Of a stretch of 64,000 nucleotides of DNA, positions 12,073 through 23,430 are shown piece by piece. A program made the translations under genes and the position numbers. The notes under the pieces are model-generated. The model saw only the letters and a program-made list of their open reading frames with translations. It was not told the origin of the DNA and ran no database searches. Origin of the DNA: Capsaspora owczarzaki ATCC 30864. Its lineage: Eukaryota; Opisthokonta; Filasterea. Each line of letters opens with the position of its first letter. The stretch's first letter is position 1. Where the stretch lies: NCBI RefSeq assembly GCF_000151315.2, contig NW_011887294.1, positions 2,004,460 to 2,068,459 of the forward strand. Direction: 5' to 3'.

Positions 12073-12172
12073 NNNNNNNNNNNNNNNNNNNNNNNNNNNN
12101 NNNNNNNNNNNNNNNNNNNNNNNNNNNNNNNNNNNNNNNNNNNNNNNNNNNNNNNNNNNNNNNNNNNNNNNN
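12073..12172. other. Assembly gap (100 N) inside the transposon
   Basis: Exactly 100 N. Round-number gaps are often placeholders of unknown length, so the missing sequence could be longer, for instance the transposase catalytic domain. Confidence 0.99.
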
Positions 12173-12955
12173 TCGGGAACAAGAAAGGCTCAGGTTGCGC
12201 CTCTCATGGAGGAGTACGACCGGGCAATGCGGACCTACGAGGACGCGATTGAGCCCGTCATGAATCAGCAGGACCAACTCAAGTCGACGATCGATGCCGA
12301 CCAGGCCCGGCTCGCAGAACTCGAGGTAGATGACTCGGCAGCCGCTCTGGTTGCAGACGTGCGTGCGCAACTTCACGCGAACCAGCAGAGGCTCGCCAAA
12401 GTCAACGCGACCGTGAAGCAAATGGTCGCCGCAAAACCCAAGCGCCCCGACGTCCGACACGTCCGCGCGCTTGCCGCCTCGAAAGCAGCAGCTGCAGCAC
12501 CGGCTTTGCAATCGGTTGCGACGATGGCGGTTGAGCAGGACGACTCTGACGACGAATGCGAAGAGGACGGCATTCCGCCGTCGCCCATGCAGGCGACTTC
12601 TGCCGCTCCAGCGCGCTCCAGGAAGAGAATCTATGAAAGAGACTCTGACGACGAGGCCGCTCCATCATTTGAAACAGCCCAGAGTGGCGGGTCGGACGAG
12701 AATGTGACCTATTCACTGTCGTCAAGATCGCTCGAGCGGCTGAAGGAGCCCCGTCTTGCTACCCGCAGCTCATCGCGGCTCATGTCGTCTCCAGGTGTGA
12801 CACTCAGTCGTGCCAACACAATTGGCGTGAGCAGCTGGCTGACAAACGACATGGCGGCGATGCAGCTTGTGTCAACCGAGGAAAATGTCTCGTCCACGCC
12901 GAAAACCGATCGCCGGAAGCGACTCGCGCTATCTGACCTCTCCAATTCGAACTAA
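12173..12955 (+). pseudogene. Transposase C-terminal part, coiled coil plus acidic tail
   Basis: Open from the gap edge to the TAA at 12953-12955; first ATG at 12206. The first ~90 residues form a heptad-rich coiled coil (LKSTIDADQARLAELE...). Then come an alanine-rich segment, two DDSDDE-type acidic patches and a basic DRRKRLALSDLSN end. It lies inside the TIRs in the same orientation as the helix-turn-helix part, so it is probably the C-terminus of the same protein. No DDE motif is visible. Confidence 0.55.
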
Positions 12956-13375
12956 ATGTGTTACATGTATGACTTTATGTGCAATTTGATGTATGTTATT
13001 GTTGTCGGGTTGATTAAACGACGATAATTCTTTGTCCCGATTCGAACCCGCGCACGCTCCCGGCCATAAGTACCCACAACATGACCCTATCGTCCACCAA
13101 TACGGATAATATCGATTTTCTTTGCATCTTCGCTGCATGTCCACTGTCGGGGGCGGGCGGGAAGGTGCCGGGAGTGCTGCGGAGGTTGTCCCTCCTACAA
13201 TGGGACAAGATTTTTCGCGCCCAGCCAAAGGTCAATGCAAAGTCAAAATTTCATATTGCTCCGACCGCCGCCATTTTTTGCACATCGTCTATATTAATAA
13301 TACTGAACAAGAATATGAAGAGAGCTAGATGCAGGGTGGTCTCCATTTTTTGTCCCATTGTAGGAGGGTTCTCTC

Positions 13376-13679
13376 TAATACAGTACATCCTGTTTGTCAA
13401 AAAAACACGAAAACTCCTTTGTCCTTGTTCAGTTTGACAGATCTTATGGATCTGTTAAATTCAGCAAAAATCTCGCGGTACATGTATTTTCCTTCTCGTG
13501 TGGCTCGTCTGGCCGAGAGAATTACCTGCATGGAAGGAAAACAATGGTTTGATTTGGCGCAAGTCAATTTCACATCAACCCTTTGCCTCTTCACTCATTT
13601 TTTTTGTATCTTCCTTTTCGGTCTTTTAATCAAAATCTTCGCCCTCTTCACAAACACGAACACGCAAACACGCAACACT
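13376..13679. promoter_or_regulatory. Catalase upstream region between transposon and gene
   Basis: 304 bp carrying the catalase 5' UTR and presumably its promoter. It is T-rich with a CAAACACGAACACGCAAACACGC stretch just before the ATG. No TATA box or operator is clear. Because the transposon abuts it, more distal upstream sequence may have been displaced. Confidence 0.4.
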
Positions 13680-16259
13680 ATGCCTCGAAAGGATGATTTG
13701 ATGGAGGCAAAAGAAGCCCAGCTCTCAGAGCAGAAGCAGCAGCCACCCTTCATCACGTCAGACCACGGTGTTTGCTTTGAAAACGACACCGACAGCCTGA
13801 AGGCAGGTGTCCGTGGGCCGGTGCAGATCGAAGACTTTCATTTACGCGAAAAAATCACCCATTTCGATCACGAGCGGATCCCCGAGGTATGTTCGTAATG
13901 CAACTTTCATGTACTCACGAAGAGAGCGCGATACGCATAATGAGAGAAAGGGCGAGGAGAAAACGCAAGAGCAAAAAGAACGCTGCTCAGGAAACAAACA
14001 AAAAAAAATACGCAAATTCACGGCGCCATTTTGGAAGACTGAGACCTTAAGAAATACAAACCCACGCAATTGTTTGTTGTCGAACTGCGTTTTGATGCGT
14101 GTCCATTCACCGATTTCCTCTCAAAATAATCGATTCGAACAATCTCTGAACAAACAGCGGGTCGTTCATGCTCGAGGATCGTCTGCTCGAGGATACTTTG
14201 AACTCAAAGAATCCTTGAGTGATGTCACGCAAGCTGCCTTCTTGACCGACAAATCCGTGCGAACTCCCATTCTTGTTCGATATTCTCAAGTCCTCGCAGG
14301 TCGCAACGGCCCTGACATGACCCGGGACATTCGTGGTTTTGCCATTCGATTTTACACGTCAGAAGGAAACTACGATCTCGTTGGAAACAACATCCCGGTG
14401 TTTCCAATCCAAGATGCCATGAAGTTCCCTGATTTGATCCACTCTGCGCGCCCTGAACCTGACACGGAGATGCCCAGTGCTGGAGTCACTAATCATGACA
14501 ACTTCTGGTGTGTAGAGTATCGTAGTGTGTAAATTGTCGTCGAGGTTCTGCTCACTTGTTGCTTTTCGTCGTTGAAACACAAAAGGGATTTCATTTCTCT
14601 GACACCAGAAAGCATGCATGCCGTCATGTGGATGCTTAGCGATCGTTGTATCCCGCGTTCGCTCCGCATGATCCAGGGTTTTGGGTAGGCTCCTCTTCCA
14701 AATCTTGCTTGAAGGCGATTCTTGTTTGTCACTCCCGAACTCTTCAACTGACACTCTCCCTTTGTTGATTGACATTCAGCGTTCACACCTTTGTCCTTCT
14801 CAACGCCAAAGGCGAGCGCAGCTTTGTCAAGTTTCACCTTCGCCCTTCAACGCTTGGCGTGCATGGCATTTGCTTTGATGAAGCGCTCCAGGTGAATGGT
14901 GTCGATCCTGACTTTCACCGACGAGATTTATTTGATGCGATCGCTCGGGGTGACTTTCCAGAGTTTGACTTTGGCGTTCAAGTGGTGGAAGAATCGCGAG
15001 AAAACTCGTTTGACTTTGATCTCCTCGATGCGACCAAGATCATTCCTGAAGAGCTCGTACCTGTGCGCTGGGTGGGAAAACTCGTCTTGAACAAGCATGT
15101 GGATCCGTTCGGCGAGAATGAACAAGTCGCTTTTTGCCCTGCAAACTTGGTGCCAGGCATTGACACATCGAACGATCCCTTGCTCCAAGGTCGCCTCTTT
15201 TCCTACTTGGACACCCAAATCAATCGCTTTGGAACGGTCAACTTTACCCGCCTCCCCGTGAATTGTCCTGTCGCTCCTGTTGTCAATAACCATCGAGACG
15301 GCTTTATGCAAGGCTGCATTTTCCGCGACAAGTTCAATTATTCACCGAATCGCGGAGCGAGCATTCGAGTTGATGCTCAGCGTGGTTGTCCAACCCATCC
15401 GACGCCGATCCAACCTGGAGCTACGAAGATCCGTGCCAAGTCGGAAAAGTTTGCAGATCACTACTCTCAAGCCATGCTCTTTTTCAACTCAATGACACCT
15501 ATTGAGCAGCAGCATATTATTGACGCCGCTTCGTTCGAGCTTGGTTCATGCAAGGAAAGCGTGGTTCACCTGCGCATGCTCGACCATTTCAACCACATCA
15601 ATCGAGATCTGGCTGTGAAAGTCGCAGCAAAGCTTGGATGCGCTTGCCCTCCTGCGCTCCTCGACTGGACGTACTCGACCCAGGTGTCAAAGCACTTGAG
15701 CATGCTGGATCCGCTCGGTGGCACTAGCGCCGGCTCGAGCGTGGAAACTCGTCAAGTTGCCGTGATACTTGCGGATGGGTTTGACGCGGAGCAGTTTCTC
15801 GCTGTCTCTCAAGGTTTAAAATCGGCCAAATGCGTTGCTAAAATCGTGGCGCCACGCAAAGGCAAGATTGAAAGCTCCAAGAAAACCGAAGACACCGCGG
15901 TCGAAGCCGACAGTACGTTTTTCACCACCAAATCTGTCGTATTTGATGGTGTCATTGCTATCGGCGGTGCTCCGAGTGTGCAGACCCTTGCAGCCTCTGG
16001 CGCTTGTCTGGCGTTTATCAACCAATCCTTCCGCCATTACAAACCGATTGGGGCTGTGGACGACGCACTTTCGCTGCTCTTGGACGTGTCCTCGTACGGC
16101 AAGGTGCAACTTACCGGCAAAGAATCGTCTTCCGTCTGTTCCGATCAAGGTGTTGTGTCGAGTGCACACGGTGCAAGTTCTGAGTTTGTCAAGGTCTTTC
16201 TTGACGCTCTTGGCATGCACCGATTCTGGATGCGTGATATTTCGCGTATTCCAGCTTAA
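13680..16259 (+). CDS. Large-subunit (clade 2) catalase
   Basis: Breaks down hydrogen peroxide to water and oxygen. Exons 13680-13886, 14158-14507, 14586-14684 and 14780-16259 give 711 aa with all phases consistent. The distal haem His73 lies in RVVHARG and the distal Asn in DLVGNN. The proximal haem-ligand Tyr361 lies in [10 protein letters not shown]. Length and the extra C-terminal domain (from about residue 545, starting [16 protein letters not shown], with [11 protein letters not shown]) match HPII-type catalases, which end in a flavodoxin/DJ-1-like domain. It carries no obvious C-terminal SKL peroxisomal signal (it ends RIPA). Small-subunit animal catalases lack this domain, so the gene is of the bacterial/fungal type. 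It starts 304 bp after the transposon. Confidence 0.95.
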
Positions 16260-16497
16260 GTGCTATTGGCTGAGCTTTAGTTTTTGATGTTTGGGGCATG
16301 ATGTGTGACGACCAACAAGAACCGTGTAAATAGAATCTAACAAAAACAAACAACTCGTTTGTAAATCTCAGAAGCAACACCAGCTGACCTTCCGAGCAAC
16401 CCCCAAACTCTGAAGCTCTCCATTCTATCGTTTTTCTGATTTCTGAGATCTTTTGCAGTCATCTTTTTTTCCATCGAACTACGCAACGACAGCTCGA

Positions 16498-17843
16498 ATG
16501 ACTGAATTCGCATTTCGAAGCCTCGCGTCGGACGCTGAAATCAGCCCGTGGCTCGATCATGTCGTCGAGTGCTTTGCAGACAAGGGCACGCCGCGATCGT
16601 ACTTTGAGCGCCACTGGGCGATGGACCCGTTCCGGTCGCTGAAGGGGATTCGGATTGCCACTGAGCAGAGCACGCTCAGTGCTGCTGCGTTGCCGCTCAC
16701 CAACGGCGTGATTGCCAGCTCTGTGCGCATCTACGATCGACGCGTCTCTCTGCATGGTCGCGTCCTCGGCGTTGGCGGCATTGGCGAGGTGAGTCGTTCG
16801 ATTTCGTTCGGGTTGGGCAGCCAAATTTCTTCCCTCCAACAAGCACAAATTTTAAGAACAATCCATCAATCCATCCCAACCTTGAACTGGATGACTTTGC
16901 ACAGGTATCTACGAAAAAGGCATTCCGGGGAAAAGGCCTCGCATCGGCACTCATGAACGATGCGCTCGAGTACATGAAACGCGAGGGAATTCCACTCGCT
17001 GCGTTGCACACCAGCAATCCGCTGACGGTGGCGTTCTATGCCAAACTGGGCTGGATCTCGGTACCACTATACTTTTACGAGCTTAGCATCGACCGGCAGC
17101 TGCTGGCAAGCGCGCCCAAGACACAATTTGACATTTGCGCCGTGCCAATCGCCAATCCAACGTCCAACCAGTCATTCGATGCCACTGAATGGCACGATAT
17201 TGCACAGCTGCATGCCCATGCAGTGTCAACCTTTAGTGGCAGCTTTGTGCGGCTAAAGCACCCCGAAGCTTCCATCGACGCGGACAATGCGGAATACTGG
17301 CGTACCTGGATTGCAGCTGAGGCGCTCGAGCGACATACCACCTATGTGCTTGCACTTTATCCAGCAACGTCGGCGCACCAACCAAACGAGAAACAACCCC
17401 TTCTGGCGTACGGGATTTTCCATGTGCGCATCCATCCGAAAACCCAAACCGCGCTGCTCGTGCACGCTCGCGATTTTATCGTGCGATCGGATGCATCCAC
17501 AGACGTGTCTGTGCTTTTGGCACTTGCCAACGAAGCAGCGTCCCTCTGGTATGGGTCGCATCACCAAGAGCCACTCCCTACCGTGATTGTCAAAGTCCAG
17601 CAAGGCCTGTTGCAAACCAACGCTGCATCATTCCCTTCCCTTGTTCAAAACCTGGAAAGCATCGTCGATCCAGGCTACATGTACAAGGTTGTGGACGGAT
17701 GTGCGGTTGCAAATGCGTTACGGCGACCGGATTTGGCCGTCGACAGTTTGGAAGGCGTCGCCATGATTGAACAGCAACTTGCAGCATTGATGACCTCTGG
17801 CAATCCTCAGCAGCACATCTTTTTAGAAATGGATGCGTACTGA
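16498..17843 (+). CDS. GNAT-family N-acetyltransferase
   Basis: Two exons, 16498-16788 and 16905-17843, joined in phase 0; 409 aa. The acetyl-CoA-binding motif is clear at about residues 90-115: GVGGIGEVST then FRGKGLASALMNDAL, i.e. the (R/Q)xxGxG/A signature, followed by HTSNPLTVAFYAKLGW, the typical helix-strand ending at the FYxxxGW turn. The remaining ~280 residues have no motif I know. The layout (N-terminal GNAT with the V-x-P-x-[FY]RGKG pattern, ~400 aa) resembles the Eis-like enhanced-survival acetyltransferases, but this is inference. The substrate is unknown. It ends 149 bp from the 3' end of presenilin (convergent). Confidence 0.8.
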
Positions 17844-17992
17844 GCCCCGACAACCAAATGGCAATTGTTTTGTACTGTATTTTCATGCGATCACACCAAA
17901 ACTACAAAACACACAAAAATCACACTCTTAATTCACAAAAATTCGCAAGGAAACAATGCTGTGTTGTTCACCTCAAAAGAAAAAAAAAGCGT

Positions 17993-20689
17993 CTAAACAA
18001 AGACTTGAACGGCTGACAATTGGTTGTTGAAGGGCACAAGAACCTCGTTCGAAACGTAGTAGAACAGCAGTCCAAACGCAATCGAAATGGGAAGCGCAGG
18101 GAGGGCACGTCGATAGATTGCGAGCAGCACAAGCGTGAGACAGAGGCCCTGTTGTGGCATCAAGAAGCGTGCGTTGGTATTTCAAAAAAAAAAAAAAAAA
18201 AAGACTGTGATGTCACGCAATGCTGATTACGTACCACAAGAATGGCAAAGAAGCAGGACAGAATGGTGCTCCAGTTGTTGGAGACGGAGGCCTTGCCAAC
18301 AAGCACACTGTAAAAGATAAAGTCACCAAGACCAAGCTTCACACCGTGCTCTGTCGTGCAGAAACATGACAGTGAGCACGAGCAAGCATGAAAATGCGAC
18401 AATGATGAGCTGCTGTACGTACCCTCGTCGTCTTCCGCAGGGGCAGTCGAGTCTTGGCTTTGCTCGGCAGCAGCGGTGGCGTTGGTGGCCTCATCTTCAT
18501 CAGCGGCAGCACCAGCATTGGTGCCAGTTCGGCGCTGGCGAGCGGCGGCGGGCGCGGTGGGCTGAGCAGTAGACACTGGGGCGGCCTCGGGGTCATTGCG
18601 CTAAACAAGCGATGATGAAAGTAAGTCGAAAGAAGGCACAGCACAAACCAAGACAAAACAAACAAACAAACAAAAAAAAACCCTACAGCTGCCTGCAGCT
18701 GCGGAACCTCCTCGGCATCTTCCGAAGGAACGGGCTTGTCGACAGCGGCAACAGCAATCCAAGCCATTGTGGCTACAAGTCAAGCACACGATCGAGTGAA
18801 TATGAAATGGCCAACGAACTTGCAATAAAAAAGGAAAATGTCGATCGTACAGGAATAGATCAAAGCGGGGAAGATCGGTTCGTTACGCTCCTGAGCAGTT
18901 TCGACGAGGACCTTGAGAGGACCACGCGGGCACAGCACGGCAAACAAATCTAAAGCGACAAAATAGCCAAAATGAGTCTGACAGGCCAAAAAAAAAAAAA
19001 ACCTTCTTCGCTGCACTCCCGGGACGCACCGTAGACGGCAATGGCGGCAAGCAACACCCAGGTAGTCCACTCAGGAAGATGCTTGATCAGGGTCAGAGCC
19101 AACAGCGCAGAAGTCGTAATCAGGTAGGCTTGCTGAAGCAGGAGAGGAGCCTTCCAGTGAACGGCGACCACACCCACGCACCCAAAGTTCCATATGACGA
19201 ACGCAAAGGTGACCCAATCCATTGCCACATTGTACCGATCAAAGACGAGTCTGAAAAAAAGGAGAAAAAAAAAAACAAAGTCGCGGACGAGTTAGCACGA
19301 GACAAAAAGCGCACGTCAACTATTTGGATCAACGGCTTACTCGAGGTAAATGTAGGTAAACAGGAACAAGAGCATGACGGTCGAGAGGAAGAGCCACATC
19401 CAGATAGCCTACCACCGCACAAAAAAAAAAAAAGAGATTTTAAAAAATCGAAAGCAAAAAAACGAAAGCAAAAAAAAAAAAAAAAAACCCGCAGCAGCTC
19501 CAACCTCAGCTCTCAGACACACAAAACACGCATTACCTTGTAGCAACGGTACTTGTACAGCAAAACGAGAACACACGTCATGACGAGAATGACACCGACG
19601 ATAATCAGGGCGTTGATGATGGCGCCGCCGAAATTCTCAGCGCCAGAATCCGAATCTTCCTTGAACGCAATGTACGCGAGGTAGTCGCCGCTGTCCTGCG
19701 CATAGTACGTGATGGACTGGATGGACGCGACGACAATGGCCATGCACAGCGTCACTGGCACGATCAGCGCCATGACTTCCTTGGCGCCGTACTTGAGCTC
19801 CTCGTCCTCGTCCTCTTCTTCTCCTTCGGCAGCATCGCCAGCGGCATTAGCGCCAGCGTTGGGCGAGCCAGCAGCATCCGTGCGCTCGTTGCCATTGAGG
19901 CTGTTTGCATTGCCCTGCGGCGCAACGGCACGACGCGGCGGTTGAGGAGCGGCAGCAGCGCCAGGCTGCGAATTCTGGGTTGCAGCGGCGGACTGCTGCC
20001 TGCGACGCTCCTGCGCGTCCTCGAGCAGCTGCTGCGATCGCTGTGGCTGTACAGAGATACGTGTGAGATGACGATGGTCCAATGGCGGCAGCAGAATCGT
20101 GAGAATTTGCGAATAAAATAGATCAAAAAATTTGAAGCAAAAGACACAAAACAACGATGAGTGAGAACTTGGCTGGAAAAGTGGTCAAAAAACGACCGAA
20201 ACCAAAAAGAGCGACGCAACGCTGCTGATATCGATGGTGTTGGTGGCGATGACGGTGGCGGAGGAGAAGAGGCAGCAAAGCGAGAGGGAAGAGCGAGCGA
20301 GCGAGAGAATGGAAAAACAACAAGAGTCGTACCTGCGTTGGGCTCAGGAGCAGCTGGTCAGTGCTGCTGACGGAAGACACGCTCTGGGTGTCAAAGTTGC
20401 CACGCGAAGCCATCTCTGCGTTGAGCGGAGCGGCGGCGGCAGAGGACGAGAAGGAAGACGAAGAGTAAGGCGAAGAACCGAGTGCGGCAGAGGCAGTGCG
20501 ACGACGCTGTTGATCCGACGAGCTTGAGCTGGCGGGGTTGCTTGGGGTGCCGGTCGTCGTCGTCGTCGTCGAGTAGGACGGGGCTGGGGCAGAGGTCGGC
20601 GAGGAAGGGGTCAGCAGCGGAGTGTCTGCAGTCACAGAGTCGGTCGAGTCGGTCGAGTCGGAACGGGCGAGCTTGCCTCCACTGGACAT
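17993..20689 (-). CDS. PSEN: Presenilin, gamma-secretase catalytic subunit
   Basis: Intramembrane aspartyl protease. Nine minus-strand exons: 20689-20333, 20046-19537, 19408-19341, 19250-19030, 18949-18851, 18772-18687, 18600-18423, 18350-18235, 18148-17993; all phases agree, 596 aa. Both catalytic aspartates are present: Asp386 in [13 protein letters not shown] (the GAT codon is split by the intron at 18950-19029) and Asp516 in [17 protein letters not shown]. The PAL motif is Pro562-Ala563-Leu564 in ALPALPIS. Other landmarks: [19 protein letters not shown] (TM1) and [10 protein letters not shown]. Unlike human PSEN1 there is a long S/T/A- and Q-rich cytosolic N-terminus (about 230 residues) with an acidic EEEDEDEE patch before TM1. 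The loop before Asp516 is Ala/Glu-rich. Divergent from NUDCD1 by 283 bp. Confidence 0.97.
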
Positions 20690-20796
20690 TCAGCCACAAA
20701 CGGGAAAGCAGGTTGTGGGGGGGGGGGAGAGGATGATGCGAGGGTTGCTAGCAAGAAACAACAACAACAAGGCTCGGAGAACTGAACAATGACAAC

Positions 20797-20821
20797 GACA
20801 ACCAGAGAGAGAGAGAGAGAA
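20797..20821 (+). repeat. GA-rich microsatellite in a divergent promoter
   Basis: (AG)n tract between presenilin (-) and NUDCD1 (+). The 283-bp interval probably serves both genes. Confidence 0.7.
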
Positions 20822-20972
20822 GGAAAGAGTGAGCCTCAAGAGTCTGAGAATTGACAGTGCGTAAAGGTGAAGATGGATGTATGAAATTGTAATGAATGAT
20901 AAGCGTACTTTGACGGGGATCAGTCTGCTCTCATCACTCTGTTTGGTCCGTCGTTCTACATCTAGACTTGCA

Positions 20973-23278
20973 ATGGCGCTGCCGACCAAGCTCCAAGTCG
21001 ATCGAAGCCTCATCAATCCAAAGTTTGATGGCTACAAACTGGCGCCATTGAGCGCATCTTCATCCAGCCAACCGAGCACTCATAGCACGAGTAGTAGCGC
21101 GATGGGCGGTGGTGCGACAGTGAGCGGCATTGCGCTCCCGCCAAGCAGCCTCCGTCCATGTAAGGCTAGATGCAAGAAGCGCTCGATCCGCTCAATCTTC
21201 CAACAGCCACGCACTCACTGAATGAATCTCGTAATGACTCTGGTGCTTGTTTGCTACTTTTAGTGCTTGTCCAGCCGAACGCAAGTCGCCACTTTGCGCT
21301 CAACTACTTGTCGCAGTTTGTCGCGCACAACCACCTCGTGGCGGATCCGTTCGATGCGGGCCAGGACGGCGAACTCGCCTATTACATTGACCAGCAGTGG
21401 CAAGTCGTGCGCGTACTCGCTCCCCACGCGGTCGAGCAAGACCAGCCGTGCGCTGTGGTGGAGCATGTCGCTGCTTCGATTCAAGCGCCCGTTTCAGCGG
21501 CTCCTGCGCACGATCCATTCAATCCGACAATCTCCTTCCCAAGCGCACATCTTGCAGTGATTGCAGACGGCCTCGATCGGCTCCTGCTGTTCGACCGCAC
21601 CTCAAAGCCCTGGCGACAGCTCGTGTCGACGTCGGTCGTCGTTCGAGGCGTTGACGGCAAAACGTCGCCCCTCGCCCCGCTTGTGGTCCGATCGACTGTC
21701 ATGGATGCAAAGCAATCCAGTACAGTCGTGTGCTTGGTACAGACAACAGAAGAACGGCCTGCGACCAAGCCAGGCGCGGACACTTGCCTCGTCGGATTGC
21801 ACGTTGTGCGTGTTTCTGTGCCACCCGTCGACAGCGCTCCCGCAGTCAACCCTTCAGCTACTGTAGCATTCTCGTTGATGACACCGGCGTCCCCGTTCTA
21901 TGCTCATTTAGATCCGGAACAAGGCAGTCTGGTTGTTGTGACCGACCGAACTTTGACTTCCACCCATCATCCTGCCGCCACCGCCGCCGCAACCCAAGCC
22001 AGTTCCGCATCGGATCCAAAAGCAAATACCACACACGCAAGCGCTGCTACTCCAGCAACCCCTTCCGCTCCATTCACTTGGTCACAGCACGTGAGCGAAG
22101 TTTCAATCCAAATTCCCGTTCACCGAAGCGTTACCAGCAAGCAAGTGTCGTGCAAGTTTGAAAGCGAACATCTCAAAGTGACGGTACGCGGAGCTGCAAC
22201 GACAGAGGTTGTGCCGGTCGACTTTGGCGGCGCTCTCTTTGATGAGGTCGATCCGGATGAATGCACCTGGAGCATTCAACGCCCGGCCAACGGTGGCCAA
22301 CCCTTCTTGGAGGTTATCTTGGTCAAGGTTGCGGAAACACGCATGACTTGGACCCGTCTGTTCACAGATGGACCCTTCAACCATGTTGAGGCAACGTTGA
22401 GCGATGCCCAAAAGGTCGCCATCGCCGCCAGCCTCGCCAAGTACACGACCGACGAATCCGAGCAAGATATTCGAGCCGCGTCCAAGCGAGGACTTGGCTG
22501 GTCGGCGACGCCGACTTCCCAGCCAACCGCAGCGCCAGCATCGGCGTCAGCACCATCGCAGAGCAAAATTGAAGAACTGATCGACGATGAGGATGATGGA
22601 CAGCCAATCGTTGGTTCCGATGCTGCTGCTGCTGCTGCTTCCCATCCACAACAGCCGACAGACATTCCTGAAGATTATGCAGCAGGGGCCTTTGCCCACA
22701 CGGTCGAGGAGTGCGACTTTGACGACGTGGACAGCAGCAATCTGGCTCTGAGCGTGTTTGACTCGCATGGCCACTGCACCAGTACTCTGGCGCTCGACAG
22801 CGCACAGTTCTTGTTCAGCACTGCTGCCTCGCGCTTGCCATCTGGCTCTGTTGCGTTGCCCGCCTTTGCTGTGCGGTACAATGTCGACGGAGTCGTGTTT
22901 TCCGTCCACCCGTCCCAATCTCAGCGGTCTATCGCGCATCACTCGGCCACCTTCAACGCGTTTGGCTATGTGCAAGCGTCCAAGCGCGAGAAGAAATTCC
23001 TAGGAGGCGCGGCCGACGGGCGGTTTGCATTCCTGTGCGAGGCCAGTCGGCATCTGTTTGTGTTTGAGCAGCCAGGCACAACTGGGTCTGCCACAAGCAG
23101 CAGCTCTTCTGCCAAGCAAACGCTGCCAGCGTTCCCCTTAGCTCCAAGCCAAGCCACGACCGCTCGCCAATTCCTTGCACCGATCGAATCTGGCGCAACC
23201 GTTCTTGGTGCCGCTGTCGTCAACCGAGCCATTCTTGCCCTGACGGAAGACTACCTGTCTGTTACTCGTGTGCCATGA
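20973..23278 (+). CDS. NUDCD1: NudC domain-containing protein 1
   Basis: Two exons, 20973-21159 and 21264-23278 (phase 1), 733 aa. A CS (p23/HSP20-like) domain lies at about residues 330-430, beginning FTWSQHVSEVSIQIPV and including the DECTWSI strand typical of NudC proteins; NudC CS domains act as Hsp90 co-chaperones. The N-terminal half is a beta-propeller-like region (SLINPKFDGYKL, matching the NUDCD1 start). The C-terminal third carries the signature VEECDFDD and [18 protein letters not shown], which human NUDCD1 has as [20 protein letters not shown]. Low-complexity Ala/Thr/Ser inserts account for extra length over the human protein (583 aa). Partners in animals include COPI and DHX15; nothing here tests that. 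Confidence 0.93.
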
Positions 23279-23430
23279 TCTTCTCAAATGGGGGTTTGAT
23301 GATGTGTCCTATTGGTACAATAAATAATGACAAGCAGCCAGCTCAGATACTTTGTTGTTTTCACGATTGGCAGGTGCTTGTCGTTTTGGTTTTGGCCCGT
23401 AGTTTGACATGAGCGCTCTTGGACGATTGT

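Larger units (their letters stand above)
11081..13375 (+). mobile_element. Pogo-like DNA transposon, TA target site
   Basis: The ends are inverted repeats: GAGAGAACCCTCCTACAACG at 11081, and its complement with one C/T difference ending at 13375. A TA dinucleotide flanks each side (11079-11080, 13376-13377). The inner 18 bp of the TIR recurs at 11138-11155 and, in the same orientation, at 13190-13207, so four copies exist; these are probably transposase-binding sites. Inside are a helix-turn-helix transposase N-terminus and an acidic C-terminal part, separated by a 100-N gap. The TA target and psq/CENP-B-like N-terminus point to Tc1/mariner-pogo. The transposon ends 304 bp before the catalase gene. 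Confidence 0.88.

Noticed and set aside
13030-13110. tRNA-like B-box (rc of cgattcgaaccc) in the right arm of the transposon
   Set aside because: The T-stem does not pair and no A-box or cloverleaf can be drawn; treated as chance.
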